Shown here: positions 23,488 through 34,329 of the stretch, piece after piece
Position numbering within the stretch: position 1 is the stretch's first letter
Layout: every line of letters starts with the position of its first letter
Assembly (NCBI GenBank): GCA_036924285.1
Contig: JAYKYS010000006.1
Span: 21,860,001 to 21,924,000 of the forward strand
Source of the DNA: Asterella californica
Lineage: Eukaryota; Streptophyta; Marchantiopsida; Marchantiales; Aytoniaceae
Direction of reading: 5' to 3'
Length of the DNA stretch: 64,000 nucleotides
Notes under the pieces: generated by a model
The model's database searches: none
Seen by the model: only the letters and a program-made list of their open reading frames with translations
Told to the model about the DNA's origin: nothing
Translations under genes and position numbers: made by a program

Positions 23488-23985
23488 GGGGTACCACTTT
23501 CTCTTTCTTTCTGCACCACTTTCTTTAGGCAGCGAGTTTCCATTGCTCTACAGAGAGCTTTAGCAGGAGCCGTTCTCAGGAGAGCAGTCGCAGTAGGTGA
23601 TGCCTCTTCAGATGCGCCAGTTGTTTGTAAGATTACTGACTTTCTGGTCTCCCACATTATAGGTGCGACAGACGATTCTAGAGCTACTGATAGCGGGGCT
23701 TAGCCCTGACGTTCTTCCCTTCGGGGTGGTTGTTGCTTGGCCCTTCGGGTCCTTCATTCCCTTGTGAGGCTTGATGGGGTCTTCCCATCCGTGTACTATT
23801 CATTGGGTCGCATTTTTCCCTTGGTTCAGCATGAATACGTGTAGAGGAAGGGAGAGCCCCTTCCCGGAAATAAGGACGTGAACAGAGGAGAGTCCGCATT
23901 TCCAGCCGGGGAAAGGACCGGAAAATGTCGTTTGGGATTGCGATGCTGGAGCTTACGGGACGCAAGACCTTCAAACATCTTTCCA
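23475..23985 (-). repeat. Repeat family R, best copy
   Basis: Related to 14600-14955 (reverse) and 1640-1800 (direct). On the minus strand two overlapping open stretches exist, 24007-23684 and 23657-23439, the second with ALCRAMETRCLKKVVQKERE. I do not recognise either. The copy A equivalent (20441-20470) lacks 23488-23830 and joins at GCATGAA, a 7-bp sequence present at both ends here. Confidence 0.6.
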
Positions 23986-23989
23986 TAGA

Positions 23990-26125
23990 TGAAACATAAA
24001 CTATCAAACTTCTAATAATTGATACTAAGATTTATTAAGAATACAAAGATATGATTCATGATTATTTGGTTTCAAAGTTTTCGAGCTTCAGTTAGGTTTA
24101 TTTTTTATGTTTATATACTAAAAATAACCTATTAAACTACCACACTCTATTAATCATTATTTAAAAGATTCACTTAACTCTAATCTAAGACCGACTATAC
24201 AAAATGATCACTCGCTGCTGTTTGTATATTAAATTATATAACTTAGTGTTAAAGACTGAAAAATATTATGTTTATCAATATTACTATTATGAACACTATT
24301 TCTGTTGACCTTACTTGTTTATTAACACTCAATGTCACGAACGGTGTAGAACTCCGGTGGACCTGGCGACTGGCTTCGCGCGGGTCGTCCTCCGAGTATA
24401 TAACTTTTCGGTCTGTGTCTGTGTCTTAAAGTCTCGCGGGCTTTATCCGCTACTTGATCGACACAAAAGATAAAAGAAGTCTGTTGTGAAGTCCCAGGCA
24501 GGTTTGGCAGCTGTACATTCCGTTCATAACGGACACTTCCGCGAGCTACAGGAGAGTGTTAAACATCATGGGAATTGATCTTGAGATTTCTATTCAGTAG
24601 CTGTGCATACAATATTCACCTAGAACGGTTCTTCAAGTGCTCAAGAACTTAATAGCAGTTTAAACTTATAACATAACTTTTCTCGTTAAAAAATTCGGTA
24701 GAAAGGTTAGACAATAAATTAGTCGTTTAATCAAAACTTTTTATTTAACTTGCTAGGTCTTTTCTCATATAGATTTTACGGTGCATTTACAACCTTCCAC
24801 TCATGGGTTTTCTTGTAATTCTCGCTTTCTTTAACATTGAGCAGTTGATTACATTTTTATATTTCATTTGTATTATATGTCTATATATTTTCATTAAATG
24901 TTAAAATTTTCAATTTTCAATGCATGAAATTATAGTGACCTCCTGCGAGAAAAAAGTATTTATATCAACCACAAGTAACCCATGATGAAAGAGAAGACTA
25001 AACTTCTGTCTTTGCTAGCTAGTCCCCTCTCAAGATTTTCCTTCTTGCTCTATGCTTGTTGTTATCCTTCTTTACATGCATTATCTCCCTACATGTTATT
25101 GAGAGGTTTGGAAAAATCTCGATGTTTACCAACCGTTAGAGTTTGACTCAACAACTCAATGAGTTAACAATATTTTGATGTATTAAAATTAATATAGCTA
25201 AGAGTGACAATCTTAATACTTAGGTATATAGATTGTAGTGGATAGTATCAGTATATCCTATAGAGTTGAATCATAAAAAAATATATTTGTATTGTGAGAG
25301 ATTCAGACTACATTTGTTCTATTGTTGCTTCACGTAGTTCACCATCCTCTCAATTGACAATTCATACCCAAATTTGAGGGGATCCAACCTTAACCAAAAT
25401 CCTCCCCTTCAAATGTCCTCCACAGGTGACTTTTATACTTTTCATAAGCATCAATTCCAAATGAGTCAAAAAACAAAGCAGCAGTCAAACAACAATCATA
25501 CAACACGCCACGTGTCATGCATTCCATACCACATCAGTATTCCGACTCACTTCGACATCAACATCAGCCACCTCAACCCAAATGCCATATCATTCTTATA
25601 CACAACAATGAACCGTCACATGTAAGTACCATGCCAGCATGCATGAACATGTCAGCATGCACCTTGTTTCCACATCATCATTTCCACGTTAACATGTAAG
25701 TCCGGTCAGCATTGGCACATCAGCAAACTGCCACCTCAGTAAAAAAAGTGTCAAGTCAAAATGACACAAAAATAACACATGTACCTCTGTCTTTTTATTA
25801 GTATTGATCATGTCAAATGATGTCATGCCACATCATACATTTAATATATCTAGATTTATGACTGTAGATATTCAACTGGTGCTCTATTTAATCATCATTA
25901 GTATGATGTTGTTGTAATCTATCTTTTCGATCCTGGCTCTGTTAAATTTCGTCTCGTTTTTCTATGCTATTCGCCATCACACCCTATTCTTACCATGCGT
26001 GAAGAAAAACCAATGTGATGAGAGTACTCCTCTTAGACTAAATTAATCGCAAAATGCAGACGCTAAACTACAAGTTCTCCTCTCTCCAAACCTAACTCAT
26101 GTTTTCTTCGAAGAATTGCCTCAAG
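23990..26125. other. AT-rich spacer with minor repeats
   Basis: No gene. 24500-24610 is related to 34650-34740 (shared GCTGTA.ATTCCGTTCA and CGGCGAGCTACAG-like blocks). 25380-25760 is C/A-rich, with many variants of CCACATCAG, GCATGCA and ACACGTGTCA-type words. The open frames there (25374-25699) have a His/Asn/Pro-rich product that reflects this composition. Confidence 0.5.
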
Positions 26126-26129
26126 ATAT

Positions 26130-26530
26130 GAATACAAGTATAGAATAATGCAGTCTTAAGGGTGCATTGCGTCTACTGAAGATCACAGCCGAGGCGATGA
26201 TCTGAAACAGATATAATGCCCAACTAAGATGACATTACACAGCGTAATGCACAAAGAGATTGCAAGAATTTTCAGCTCAGTCTGGTTTAAATATTACTCG
26301 TTAAGCACTAAGACATTTGATTTCTTTAACGTCCATATTGAGATGATCTGATGAAACTGTGAGATTAGGCATCAGATCGTGAGATTAAAAAATATAATCT
26401 CATGATCTCTTAGATACATTTATTATATGAAATTGATGTTTAAACTAGAATGTTGTACGGATTTAGACTCTACGATAACTACTCTAAAGCGGAAGCATTC
26501 AAAGCCGCTAGTGCTTCACGTGACAGGTTC
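26130..26530 (+). repeat. Dispersed repeat S, copy 1
   Basis: Matches 53860-54250 in the same direction: GAGGCG..GATCTGA.ACAGA near the start, then AATGCACAAAG, GATTGCA.GAATTTTCA, and a conserved internal hairpin (ATCGTGAGATTA 26376-26387 with TAATCTCATGAT 26395-26406). Non-coding; probably a non-autonomous transposon. Confidence 0.6.
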
Positions 26531-26609
26531 CAAATGCTCTAATGGTACTCGAGAAAGCTTCAAACATTCATAGTTACATGCAGAAAATTTAGAAAGGTTA
26601 AAACATCCG

Positions 26610-29545
26610 TACCGAGATCTCAGTATGTTACCGTCCCAAGTAATACTTATAATCACTATTAAATCACATTCTTCTATAAATTTTAGGAAAAAAGTACTTA
26701 ATATGTATACATGTAGCATCATGATGATCATAAAGACTAAATTTTCGTTAAAAAAGATCTAATCCGCGTGGAATTTAATTTATAATTCATTTTAATGATT
26801 GTAAGGAGTGTGACTATACAGAGAAATGACAATAATAGTTTTCTATTCACTCCTTGTTGCTTCCAGTTTTGTCGTGTAAGGAACCTACGAGTTGCGGAAA
26901 GTGGAAGTCTGAAAAGGTGCATCACGCGGAATAACTCCTGAGACCGGTGCGACTTTCCGGGCTCTCCTAACCGAAATCAGGGTGAAGGTCAAAGGCGGTG
27001 AGAGATGCACGCCATCCTGTGGTCTCGTTTGGGCTTCAAGTCAAACTCGACCTCGCGTGCATGGACAACCATGATTGTACAAGACGACAACACTTTGGAA
27101 ATATGTTGTCGTTTCTCCTCATGAGTTCACGTGCATTTTCAATAGTTTATTTCCGGGATTTAGTTATATTCACTGTCTGGACTTTAGCAAATGCATAGCC
27201 TCGCATTACATGGAGCAGCACCTTGTTCATTTCCGGTTAGCTTCGTTTGCATTCTGGGTCGAGAAAGAGTGCATTCTTAAGCGATAGTTTTGTTTGAGGA
27301 TTTCGGTTTCACACGAGATGTTTCTTGTGCAGCGATGAAATGGAGGTCCTTCTCTGAACGAGAGTTTGTTTTTTGACCAACAAGAAGCCGTTCCTTAGGT
27401 TTGTTGAAGGTATACGTAGTTGAATCTCGCTCAGAGCAACTGGCCCTAATGGATCAATCGCCACCAGTGGGTGCGCATGCAGGCCGGGCTCACTCTTATC
27501 CTGCAACAGATCAAGAAACTGTTTTTGAGCATGGGGTACTCCACGTTCAGGTTTACATGGCGCAAGATATCAGAGGGGATGAGTTCAAGGGGCTGGGTAA
27601 TTAAGCGTCTTTTTTAGTTGTCCTTGTACTACATACTGCTCGGATTCTTCTGCCTTCTCTTTGCGGTTCTGCTAGCCATTCCGGGCACTGCTGTTTCTCA
27701 TTAACGCACATATTGTAGAATCCTTGGAGAGGTTCTGTTTTGAGTAAAGTTGTGAAGATTCTTCACTGACGCTGATGAGTATTCGCTACTGTACTTGAAA
27801 TTGTAGGAAAGGCCGACCCTTACTTGAGGGTTAAACATGGGAATCTACACAAGCCGGTTATTCTACTCTCACATCCTCAGCAAGGTGAGTACTGTTAACC
27901 AGAAACGATCTGCAAGAATGTAGTGCGAACACCATATAGCTAGATGCACGAAACAAGCAACCGAGTCCAAGAGAATGTGAGAATGAAGTCATCGACCGTT
28001 TCTCGTTCCCGCCTTGCAATCCTGTAGATTATTAAGCTGGCTTTCAGTAGACGTGGTATTACACACTTCATTGTCATCGCTGTCTTGACCTGACATGGAG
28101 ATCACTCACTAGCAATCAGTGTCATCAGCAGATAGGTTGATTAAAGCAGTTTAATCTAACTCCTCTCCCACTCTACTGTACAATGGATTACATAAGTGAC
28201 TACATGCTAATGCACGCGAACAGCGAACAACTCACACAGAGAAGAATTGACAAGTTATGAGTGGGAAGTTATGAATCCCACTCAGATCAGCAATCCACTG
28301 ACAGATCAATATTTGGCCAGAAGTCACCTAGACCTGCGTGCGGAGTACATGCTAATGCACGCAAACAGCGAACAACTCACACAGAGAAGAATTGACACTG
28401 TGTGAAGAACTGACAAGTTATGAGTGGAAAGTTATGAATCCCACTCAGATCAGCAATCCTCTGACAGATCAATACTTTGGCCAGATGTCGCCTAGACCTG
28501 CGTGCGGAGGGAGTGTCGTGTAAAGAGTGAATTAGATTTACACGGCACAACATATATACGGGTTTTGTCACGGGCTCATCCCGTGTTTAGCGGCACTACA
28601 ATGTGCAATCTATACACCATGCCTCAAGTAGCTAAATCTACTTGTCACGAACTAGTCTAATATGTATGCTCCACTGACTGGAAATTATTTATATAAATAT
28701 TAGTTTCACATGTGATACCGATCTATTTCTCTTTCTCTTCCTGTATATCTCGGTAGCGCTCATGCCAGCTTTGTATCTACGATGAGGTGACTGTCATGTT
28801 AATACTGTAATAGAGAGATCACTCTGAACACTGTATCTTTCGATGTTCCCTGCAAGGAGCAACTAAAAGAGCATATAAACATTAAATTTTATATCTCTGA
28901 TATGAAGCTTATCTAGGTAAATCTTATCTCTGTGTGTGACCACTGCGTGCTACTTAGATACTAAAGTGCCCTCGAGGAAGACATCGGGACAGCTGAGTTC
29001 CATATGCACCTTGTCCTGGAATTCCCTCATAGCTAGCTGAAGCATGCTGATCTAACAAATACATGCAGCTTCTTCAGATCTAGATCTAGAGAGTAAGTTC
29101 TTGTCAATTGCAAGTACTAGTGCTAAGCATAGTCGACTTCTGAGATTCATTTGGGTGTTTGTACCTGGCTTCTGCGAGAGTTGGTGTGATAAACTCTAAT
29201 CATACGAACCAGTCACACCATCATGTCAATATGCCCCACTTCTCGTCTTCCAAGGGACGGAGTAGAGCTCGAGACTACTGCACAAAGTTGCAAGGCACGA
29301 TGTTTGATTGTTGTAAAGGGTTCTAGACAAGCCTGTTTATCCGATATATGCTTAAATGCAGATGCAGGATCAAACCCCATATTTTGCACCGATTTCTCCT
29401 TTCCTCTCCGGAATGGAGGAACAAAAGACCACAACATTGTGGAAATCGAGATTTGCAATAAAAATAGGCGCACGGGGTTTCTCCGAGGTGACAACATCCT
29501 CGGACATGTCAGGTACATTGACCTTTACTGCCAAATTGCGAATGC
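26610..29545 (+). repeat. Right arm of large inverted duplication (pairs with 5645-8247)
   Basis: Reverse complement of the left arm over long, nearly identical blocks. It contains the promoter side and exons 1-3 of the intact C2 gene. Outside this arm the flanks differ from those of the left arm. Segments 27605-27955 and 27990-28800 are present here only. Confidence 0.85.
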
Positions 29546-30041
29546 AAGCGCCAAATTTTGCAATTGGGCGTCTGCCTGCTGTGGGTTGTATGACATTACT
29601 ATTCTGGTCATGTCAGTTGTACATTTTCTGAACTAATTTTCAGTATTGATTCGTTGAACGCCTGTTCGTCATCATAGGAACTGACTAACGCTTAAGGTTG
29701 ATCCTGGCAGATTAGGAGGCCTTGCAGACTGGATAACCTCAAAAGACCATTCAATCACTGAACTCCTATGGTATCCCGTATTTTATAGACACAAGCGACG
29801 TAGCAAAGATCAAACAGTAAAGAGGGGTGAGATCTTGATGAAGTTCTCCTTCGAACAAGTGAATGAAGAAATTTTCAGGCTGGGTGAGCGCACAGAACCC
29901 AAAGCTGAACAGATAAGATCTGAGAACAGACCCGATTGGTCCGAGATCGGAAAAGCTGAATATCGGCGTGAGGTTGGTGGTAGATTCAGCGCAATGGTTG
30001 GTGGGCTTGGCGCTATTCTCATACCGTTGCTGGTCGCGTAG
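27449..30041 (+). CDS. C2-domain protein with hydrophobic C-terminal tail, four exons
   Basis: Gene model built by splicing by eye: exons 27449-27596, 27807-27884, 29362-29512 and 29711-30041. All introns are GT-AG and the frame stays open, giving about 235 residues. The start is the first ATG in frame after an in-frame TGA at 27374. C2 signatures in order: GVLHVQVYMAQDIRGDEF (strand 1), GKADPYLRVKHG (the Ca2+-loop DPY motif; exon 1/2 junction gives GLGKADPY), NPIFCTDFSFPLRNGG, IVEIEICNKNR, DNILGHVR, WYPVFYRHKR and RGEILMKFSFE. A charged linker follows, then a hydrophobic end (FSAMVGGLGAILIPLLVA), which suggests a tail-anchored or membrane-associated protein. Loop acidic residues are only partly conserved, so Ca2+ binding is uncertain; C2 domains generally bind phospholipid. 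Intron 2 (1.48 kb) is unusually long and holds duplicated sequence. Related pseudogenes lie at 5731-7374 and 12975-14100. Confidence 0.78.
28201..28509. repeat. Direct duplication inside intron 2 of the C2 gene
   Basis: ACATGCTAATGCACGC starts near 28204 and again near 28348. Both copies run through CCCACTCAGATCAGCAATCC to CCTAGACCTGCGTGCGGAG. The second copy has a small extra segment (TGTGTGAAGAACTGACA). The left inverted arm lacks this region. A small stem CACGGG/CCCGTG follows near 28570. Confidence 0.85.
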
Positions 30042-30044
30042 GCG

Positions 30045-31795
30045 GTACAGATGCGGTTTAACGCCAATTCCACTGTCATGATCAGGTAATGTTTCTCGCT
30101 TTTTTCTCTGGCTCCGACATATTGATTTAGCCTGAAGAACTCATTTCATTTAAGGCGATCCTCTGACCTAATTAAGGGGTACATGCAGTTCTGCTGTACA
30201 TGTGTTCGTCTTGTCTTTACTAGTTTCGCTGTCTATTCTTCTCGATAGAACAAAATCTGCAAAAGTTCTGTGTGGCTGTCAGTGATCTTGTCTACTTATA
30301 CGGCTTCTGTATAGGTGCTTGATTAAAGAGCTCAGCCCGCAACTGAACAGAAATCAGTAGTATCCAACTTGAATTGATCGACTGCGAAGAACTCTAGGTC
30401 GTCCAGAAGTTCCAAGGGAAAGCAAAAGATTTTCTGTTTTCAAGATTTTCTGTCTCACAACACCAGGTCCTTGTCTCGTTACTGCCCATTGCAATTGTTA
30501 TTCTCTCACCACATTTGCACATTCCGTCATCCCCGCTGGCCGTACACCAGGATGTATATAGAGTGCACGTCCCTAGATCCGTGAGAACGCTAAGTCCTTC
30601 AATACTAGAGTGCCTGGAACGAGCGGGTCATGATCGTTTGAGTCCGATGGATGGTCGTTTGATCACGAGTCCTCGCTACTAACCGATTGACCTCAATCGG
30701 TTCCTGGAACTGGTTGAATCGCATACCCAAATTCCTCTGGACCTCTATTAATGCCGTAAGCCACAAACCTTGAGGTCAATCGACTGTACACGTACTAATC
30801 ATGAACTCCCTTTCTATTCTCTACTTCCTATACTTCCTAACAGGGTGATATATGACATTAGCAACTTATGATTAACATTTCTCAGTTATTACAGTGTTAG
30901 TACAGATAACAGCGCAGATTCTTCGTGATCAGTTCGAGGTTGAGGTTGAGATCTGGATAAGTGTAAATTGTTTGCCTGGAGGACTGGGACTGACTCCGAG
31001 CTAGATTCTTTGGTTTTCCGATGTCCAGATGAAAACTACCGCACTATGCAGACCTGGAAAGCGACGCTGACGAGGTTCCACTCAGGGTGCCCTTGAAGCT
31101 CACTAATATGCTGCCGGAAGGATGTACAAGTGTGAGAGCTGCAAATGACTCGATGGTGGACATGTACAGCATGCGTAGCTAATTGGCTTTCTTACCTGTA
31201 CAGAATTACTCACTCAAGAAAGCCTTCATCCAGTTCGTTTCCTTTTCCATTCTATATGACGAATTACACTCGAATTCGCCGCTTACTGTCGATCTGTACT
31301 TGAATGTACTTGCAACTGTAGATTTTTCTGGACACTAAAGGTGAAAGAAAGCAGTGGGAAATGTCGTGAGCAAGCCACGTAGTACAGGATACTAGGAAGA
31401 ATTAGTACTAGACATGCTCGAGGTAGGATCGAAATTGTTAATACCCCCAATGGCAGCTTTCGCGCGTACGCATGTAACGGTAACAAAGTCATAAATGTAG
31501 CTAGTTCAGTCTTCAGTATGTAGGTGTACCACTCAGGACTCTGCACTCGAGAGAGAGAGACAGTAGGCAGTTTGGCGGGACCTTAGGCTGATTAATTAAT
31601 GTCCACTACGGACGCTGGGAGCAAAAGATCTAAATGTTGCTTCCTCGGTTTTCCATTTTCGTTTATTCATCGGAATATAAAGCCATATCGCATTCAGTTT
31701 GTCAATACATCTTTCTGGTCGAATCCGGTTTCGTCTTCGGGTATAATAAGTTTCCACAACCAGTCATAGTTACATTTTCTAGTCTTGGCAAGAAA
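30045..31795. other. 3' flank of the C2 gene, then spacer
   Basis: Up to about 31000 the DNA is homologous to 14110-14460 downstream of C2 pseudogene copy 2. A small perfect stem, ACCGATTG/CAATCGGT, lies at about 30679-30698. No further gene; the 87-codon minus frame at 31283-31546 carries no motif. Confidence 0.5.
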
Positions 31796-31799
31796 GTTG

Positions 31800-32170
31800 C
31801 TTGCTCACACCCCTAGTAGGTTCGTTTAGCTTGATCACACACGCTTTAAGGATGTATTGTTTTATCACCGCCCTTGACTGGCTATAGACTGTGAAACTAA
31901 TCACTTTGTTATTTTAGTGATATTTTGGACCGCATATATCATGTCTTTGTGAGCATCTATCATTTTGAAATGTATTTAATTGTTGGACAATTTGATAGCA
32001 AAGGTATTTTATCACAGTCGGAAGTAGTGAAATGAAAAATAACAAGATCTAAAGACTGGTTAATATACTGTCGATAATCAGTCAAGTGTGTTTCTCAAGC
32101 TATACATTGTTCAGTTGTAATCAAGTGCAACAAACCTATTGAGGTGTGATCAAGCAAATTTTTGAGTCTT
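31800..32170. mobile_element. Fold-back element, family F, copy 1
   Basis: The left part (31800-31910) and right part (32100-32170) are imperfect inverted repeats around TTGATCACAC. The left part also matches, in reverse, 55060-55170: shared AACGAACCTA, GATAAAACAA, TAGTTTCACA. A related internal block, GCAGAGATATTTAGTCAC, is at about 32680 and (reverse) about 54940. No coding sequence. Confidence 0.55.
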
Positions 32171-32174
32171 TGCA

Positions 32175-33765
32175 GGTTACAAGTTTTCTGAAGAGTTCAA
32201 GAACACCCGAAGTAATAATGCCATTATGTATTTCTTTTCGAAGTAGGAAATAGTCACTTATTAAGAAATTAAAGATATCAAAATAGATACAAATTTGAAA
32301 CAGATTAAATTTTTATGAAAATGTAACACCATTATTTGAATAAGAAAAATATTTCATCAATTCCGAAATATGGAAAGTTTGAACTATTCTTTGACAAGAC
32401 TTAGTATATATTAATTAAGTAGAGATTGTTGTATATATATATGATTAGTTCCACAATATATGTGGGCTCAAATTATACCACTGTCATGGAGAAAATGTGA
32501 AAAAATGAATTTTATCTTATGTGGCAATGTACGGTAGGAGCAGTATATGATGTAAAACTTTGAAAAATTTGCTGGATCACATCTTCAGAAGTTTAGTTCC
32601 AGTTGATCATATTGCACACCTCAATTTCTTGAGCATATATTGTCTGACATTTATTTTATTATTCAAAAGATCTAAATGGCAGAGATATTTAGTCACTGTG
32701 AAAAATAATAATAAAATAATAATAAAATGGTCGACAAAATAATTAGTCTTTAACGATAAGTGTGATAAACCACGACAAATATATTAGAAAGGTTATCAAT
32801 CAAATATTTGGTAAAACTGCACATTTACATTGTCAGAATTCTACCGTTATAATAGAGAACTTCGTAATACGTAGTATAAGTTTGAAAAGGGTGAAAAAGC
32901 TAGGAATAGATTCCGAGCCAGCCACGAAATTCGAAGGGTTACTGGACATGCACGAGGGTGCAGATAGCGCTCATGGCAACTTTCGCCTACATAGTAACAA
33001 AGGTAAAACTGAGCCTCATGTAGCATAGAAACACTGTAGCATGTTTGGAGGGAGCTTTGCGTCCGTTGACGTTCTCTTTTACAATCTTTTTGTTTTTGTC
33101 TAGGTTTTACTAGCAGATTCTTGTCTCTCGGTTTATGGGAGAGTTAGTTTCGGTAATATAGAGTCAGTTTTCTCTGGTTTTTTGTGATGAAAAGTTGGTT
33201 AAGTTAATTATTTCATTATTTTTAAATTTTTTTTCGCCCTGAGACTTTCTGCAACTGAATGCTGCTGCCCTTGCAGGGACTGAACCTTCTCGGCAGGAAG
33301 ACTGGACTCCACGTCGACCCGGCTATGCGGCGGATGGGGCCGCAAACAAGCTCATGTTTGTTTGCGGTAATATAGAGTCGATGAGCACTAGTTTTTTGTT
33401 TTTCGATAACAAGAGAGTATATTCTATAGTTTCTTCTAGAACTTAAGGGGTACTCTTGCGATTAGTTTTCAGTTATTGGGAGAAGGATTTGCTAGACAAT
33501 TGCCACGTGGATGAAATATTTTCGAGGAAGGTAAGCAGAAATAGCTTCGTGCGAATTCGACTGGAAAAGAAGGAGGGTGGTTTTAATATGAGGGCCGTTA
33601 TCACATCGCTCGTGGGTGTTTCACGTGGCTGTCCAATATGCCAAGCATAATATCCACACATATATTTTTCCCGGGTTTAGAGAATTACAAAAGTTTCGTT
33701 GTGGGAGTCGGAGCTATAAAAATCCATGAAAAACCTTCCAGAACTAAAAAAAACCATTCAGGTGC
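32175..33765. other. AT-rich spacer
   Basis: Short frames at 32762-33028, 33456-33650 and 33638-33877 have no motif. 32480-32720 is related to part of the family F fold-back at 54.9 kb. Around 33245-33310, GC-rich DNA contains CCCTTGCAGGG and a GGTTCAGTCCC-like word, but no tRNA fold. Confidence 0.4.
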
Positions 33766-33768
33766 GCA

Positions 33769-34203
33769 GGGGACCTTAGAGCCTCTCTGCACCTGCATTT
33801 TTGAAATTAAAATATTCATAGTTTTTGATATTTTCGTTATACTCAGTTTGGCCGACCCTGTTACAGTTTTGCATTAAAGTCACATTTTCAGACGATTGTC
33901 TCCAAACTGCACTCTGCAGTTTCACTAAAATTACGTGGTTTGGCTACTTGGGACTATTTGAAGCTGCACAGCACTTTTCGCTCGTGTGATCTCAAAACTG
34001 AGAACTTGAAATCTCAAAGGACCGTGTCTCAAACTCATCTCTTAAACTGTGAGAAACTGTACTTTTCTACTCCAACTCTGTTCGCATGTCCGAAACTGTG
34101 CACAGTCCGGAGATGTCACTTATTACCAACCCCATCTCGCATGCATCAATGGACTATTTTCAGTTTCAAAATGCAGGTGCAAAGAGGCTCTTAGTGAATC
34201 TCC
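33769..34203. mobile_element. MITE with about 40-bp terminal inverted repeats
   Basis: Left end: GGGGACCTTAGAGCCTCT, then GCACCTGCATTTTTGAAA. Reverse complement of the right end: GGAGATTCACTAAGAGCCTC, then GCACCTGCATTTTGAAA. The inverted repeats cover about 40 bp with a few mismatches. No coding domain; the 84-codon frame inside is not credible. Target duplication not settled. Confidence 0.75.
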
Positions 34204-34239
34204 ACCTCGTACAGTACTAGCGGTAAAGACCTCTTTTTC

Positions 34240-34327
34240 TCTATATTAAAGATTAAAGCTAAAGTGTTTTTATTGTAAAGATTAGAACTTTTCACTGCAG
34301 TCTTTGAAATAAAATCTTTAATATAGA
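34240..34327. mobile_element. Small fold-back, perfect 15-bp inverted repeats
   Basis: TCTATATTAAAGATT at 34240-34254 is the exact reverse complement of 34313-34327. A short AT-rich interior suggests a tiny non-autonomous element or a transcription-related stem. Confidence 0.6.
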
Positions 34328-34329
34328 AT

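Noticed and set aside
25374..25699. His/Asn/Pro-rich small protein
   Set aside because: Product reflects a C/A-rich repeated word composition; no start context or relatives.
33245..33310. tRNA or SINE B-box (GGTTCAGTCCC on the minus strand)
   Set aside because: No acceptor, D-arm or anticodon arm could be paired around it.
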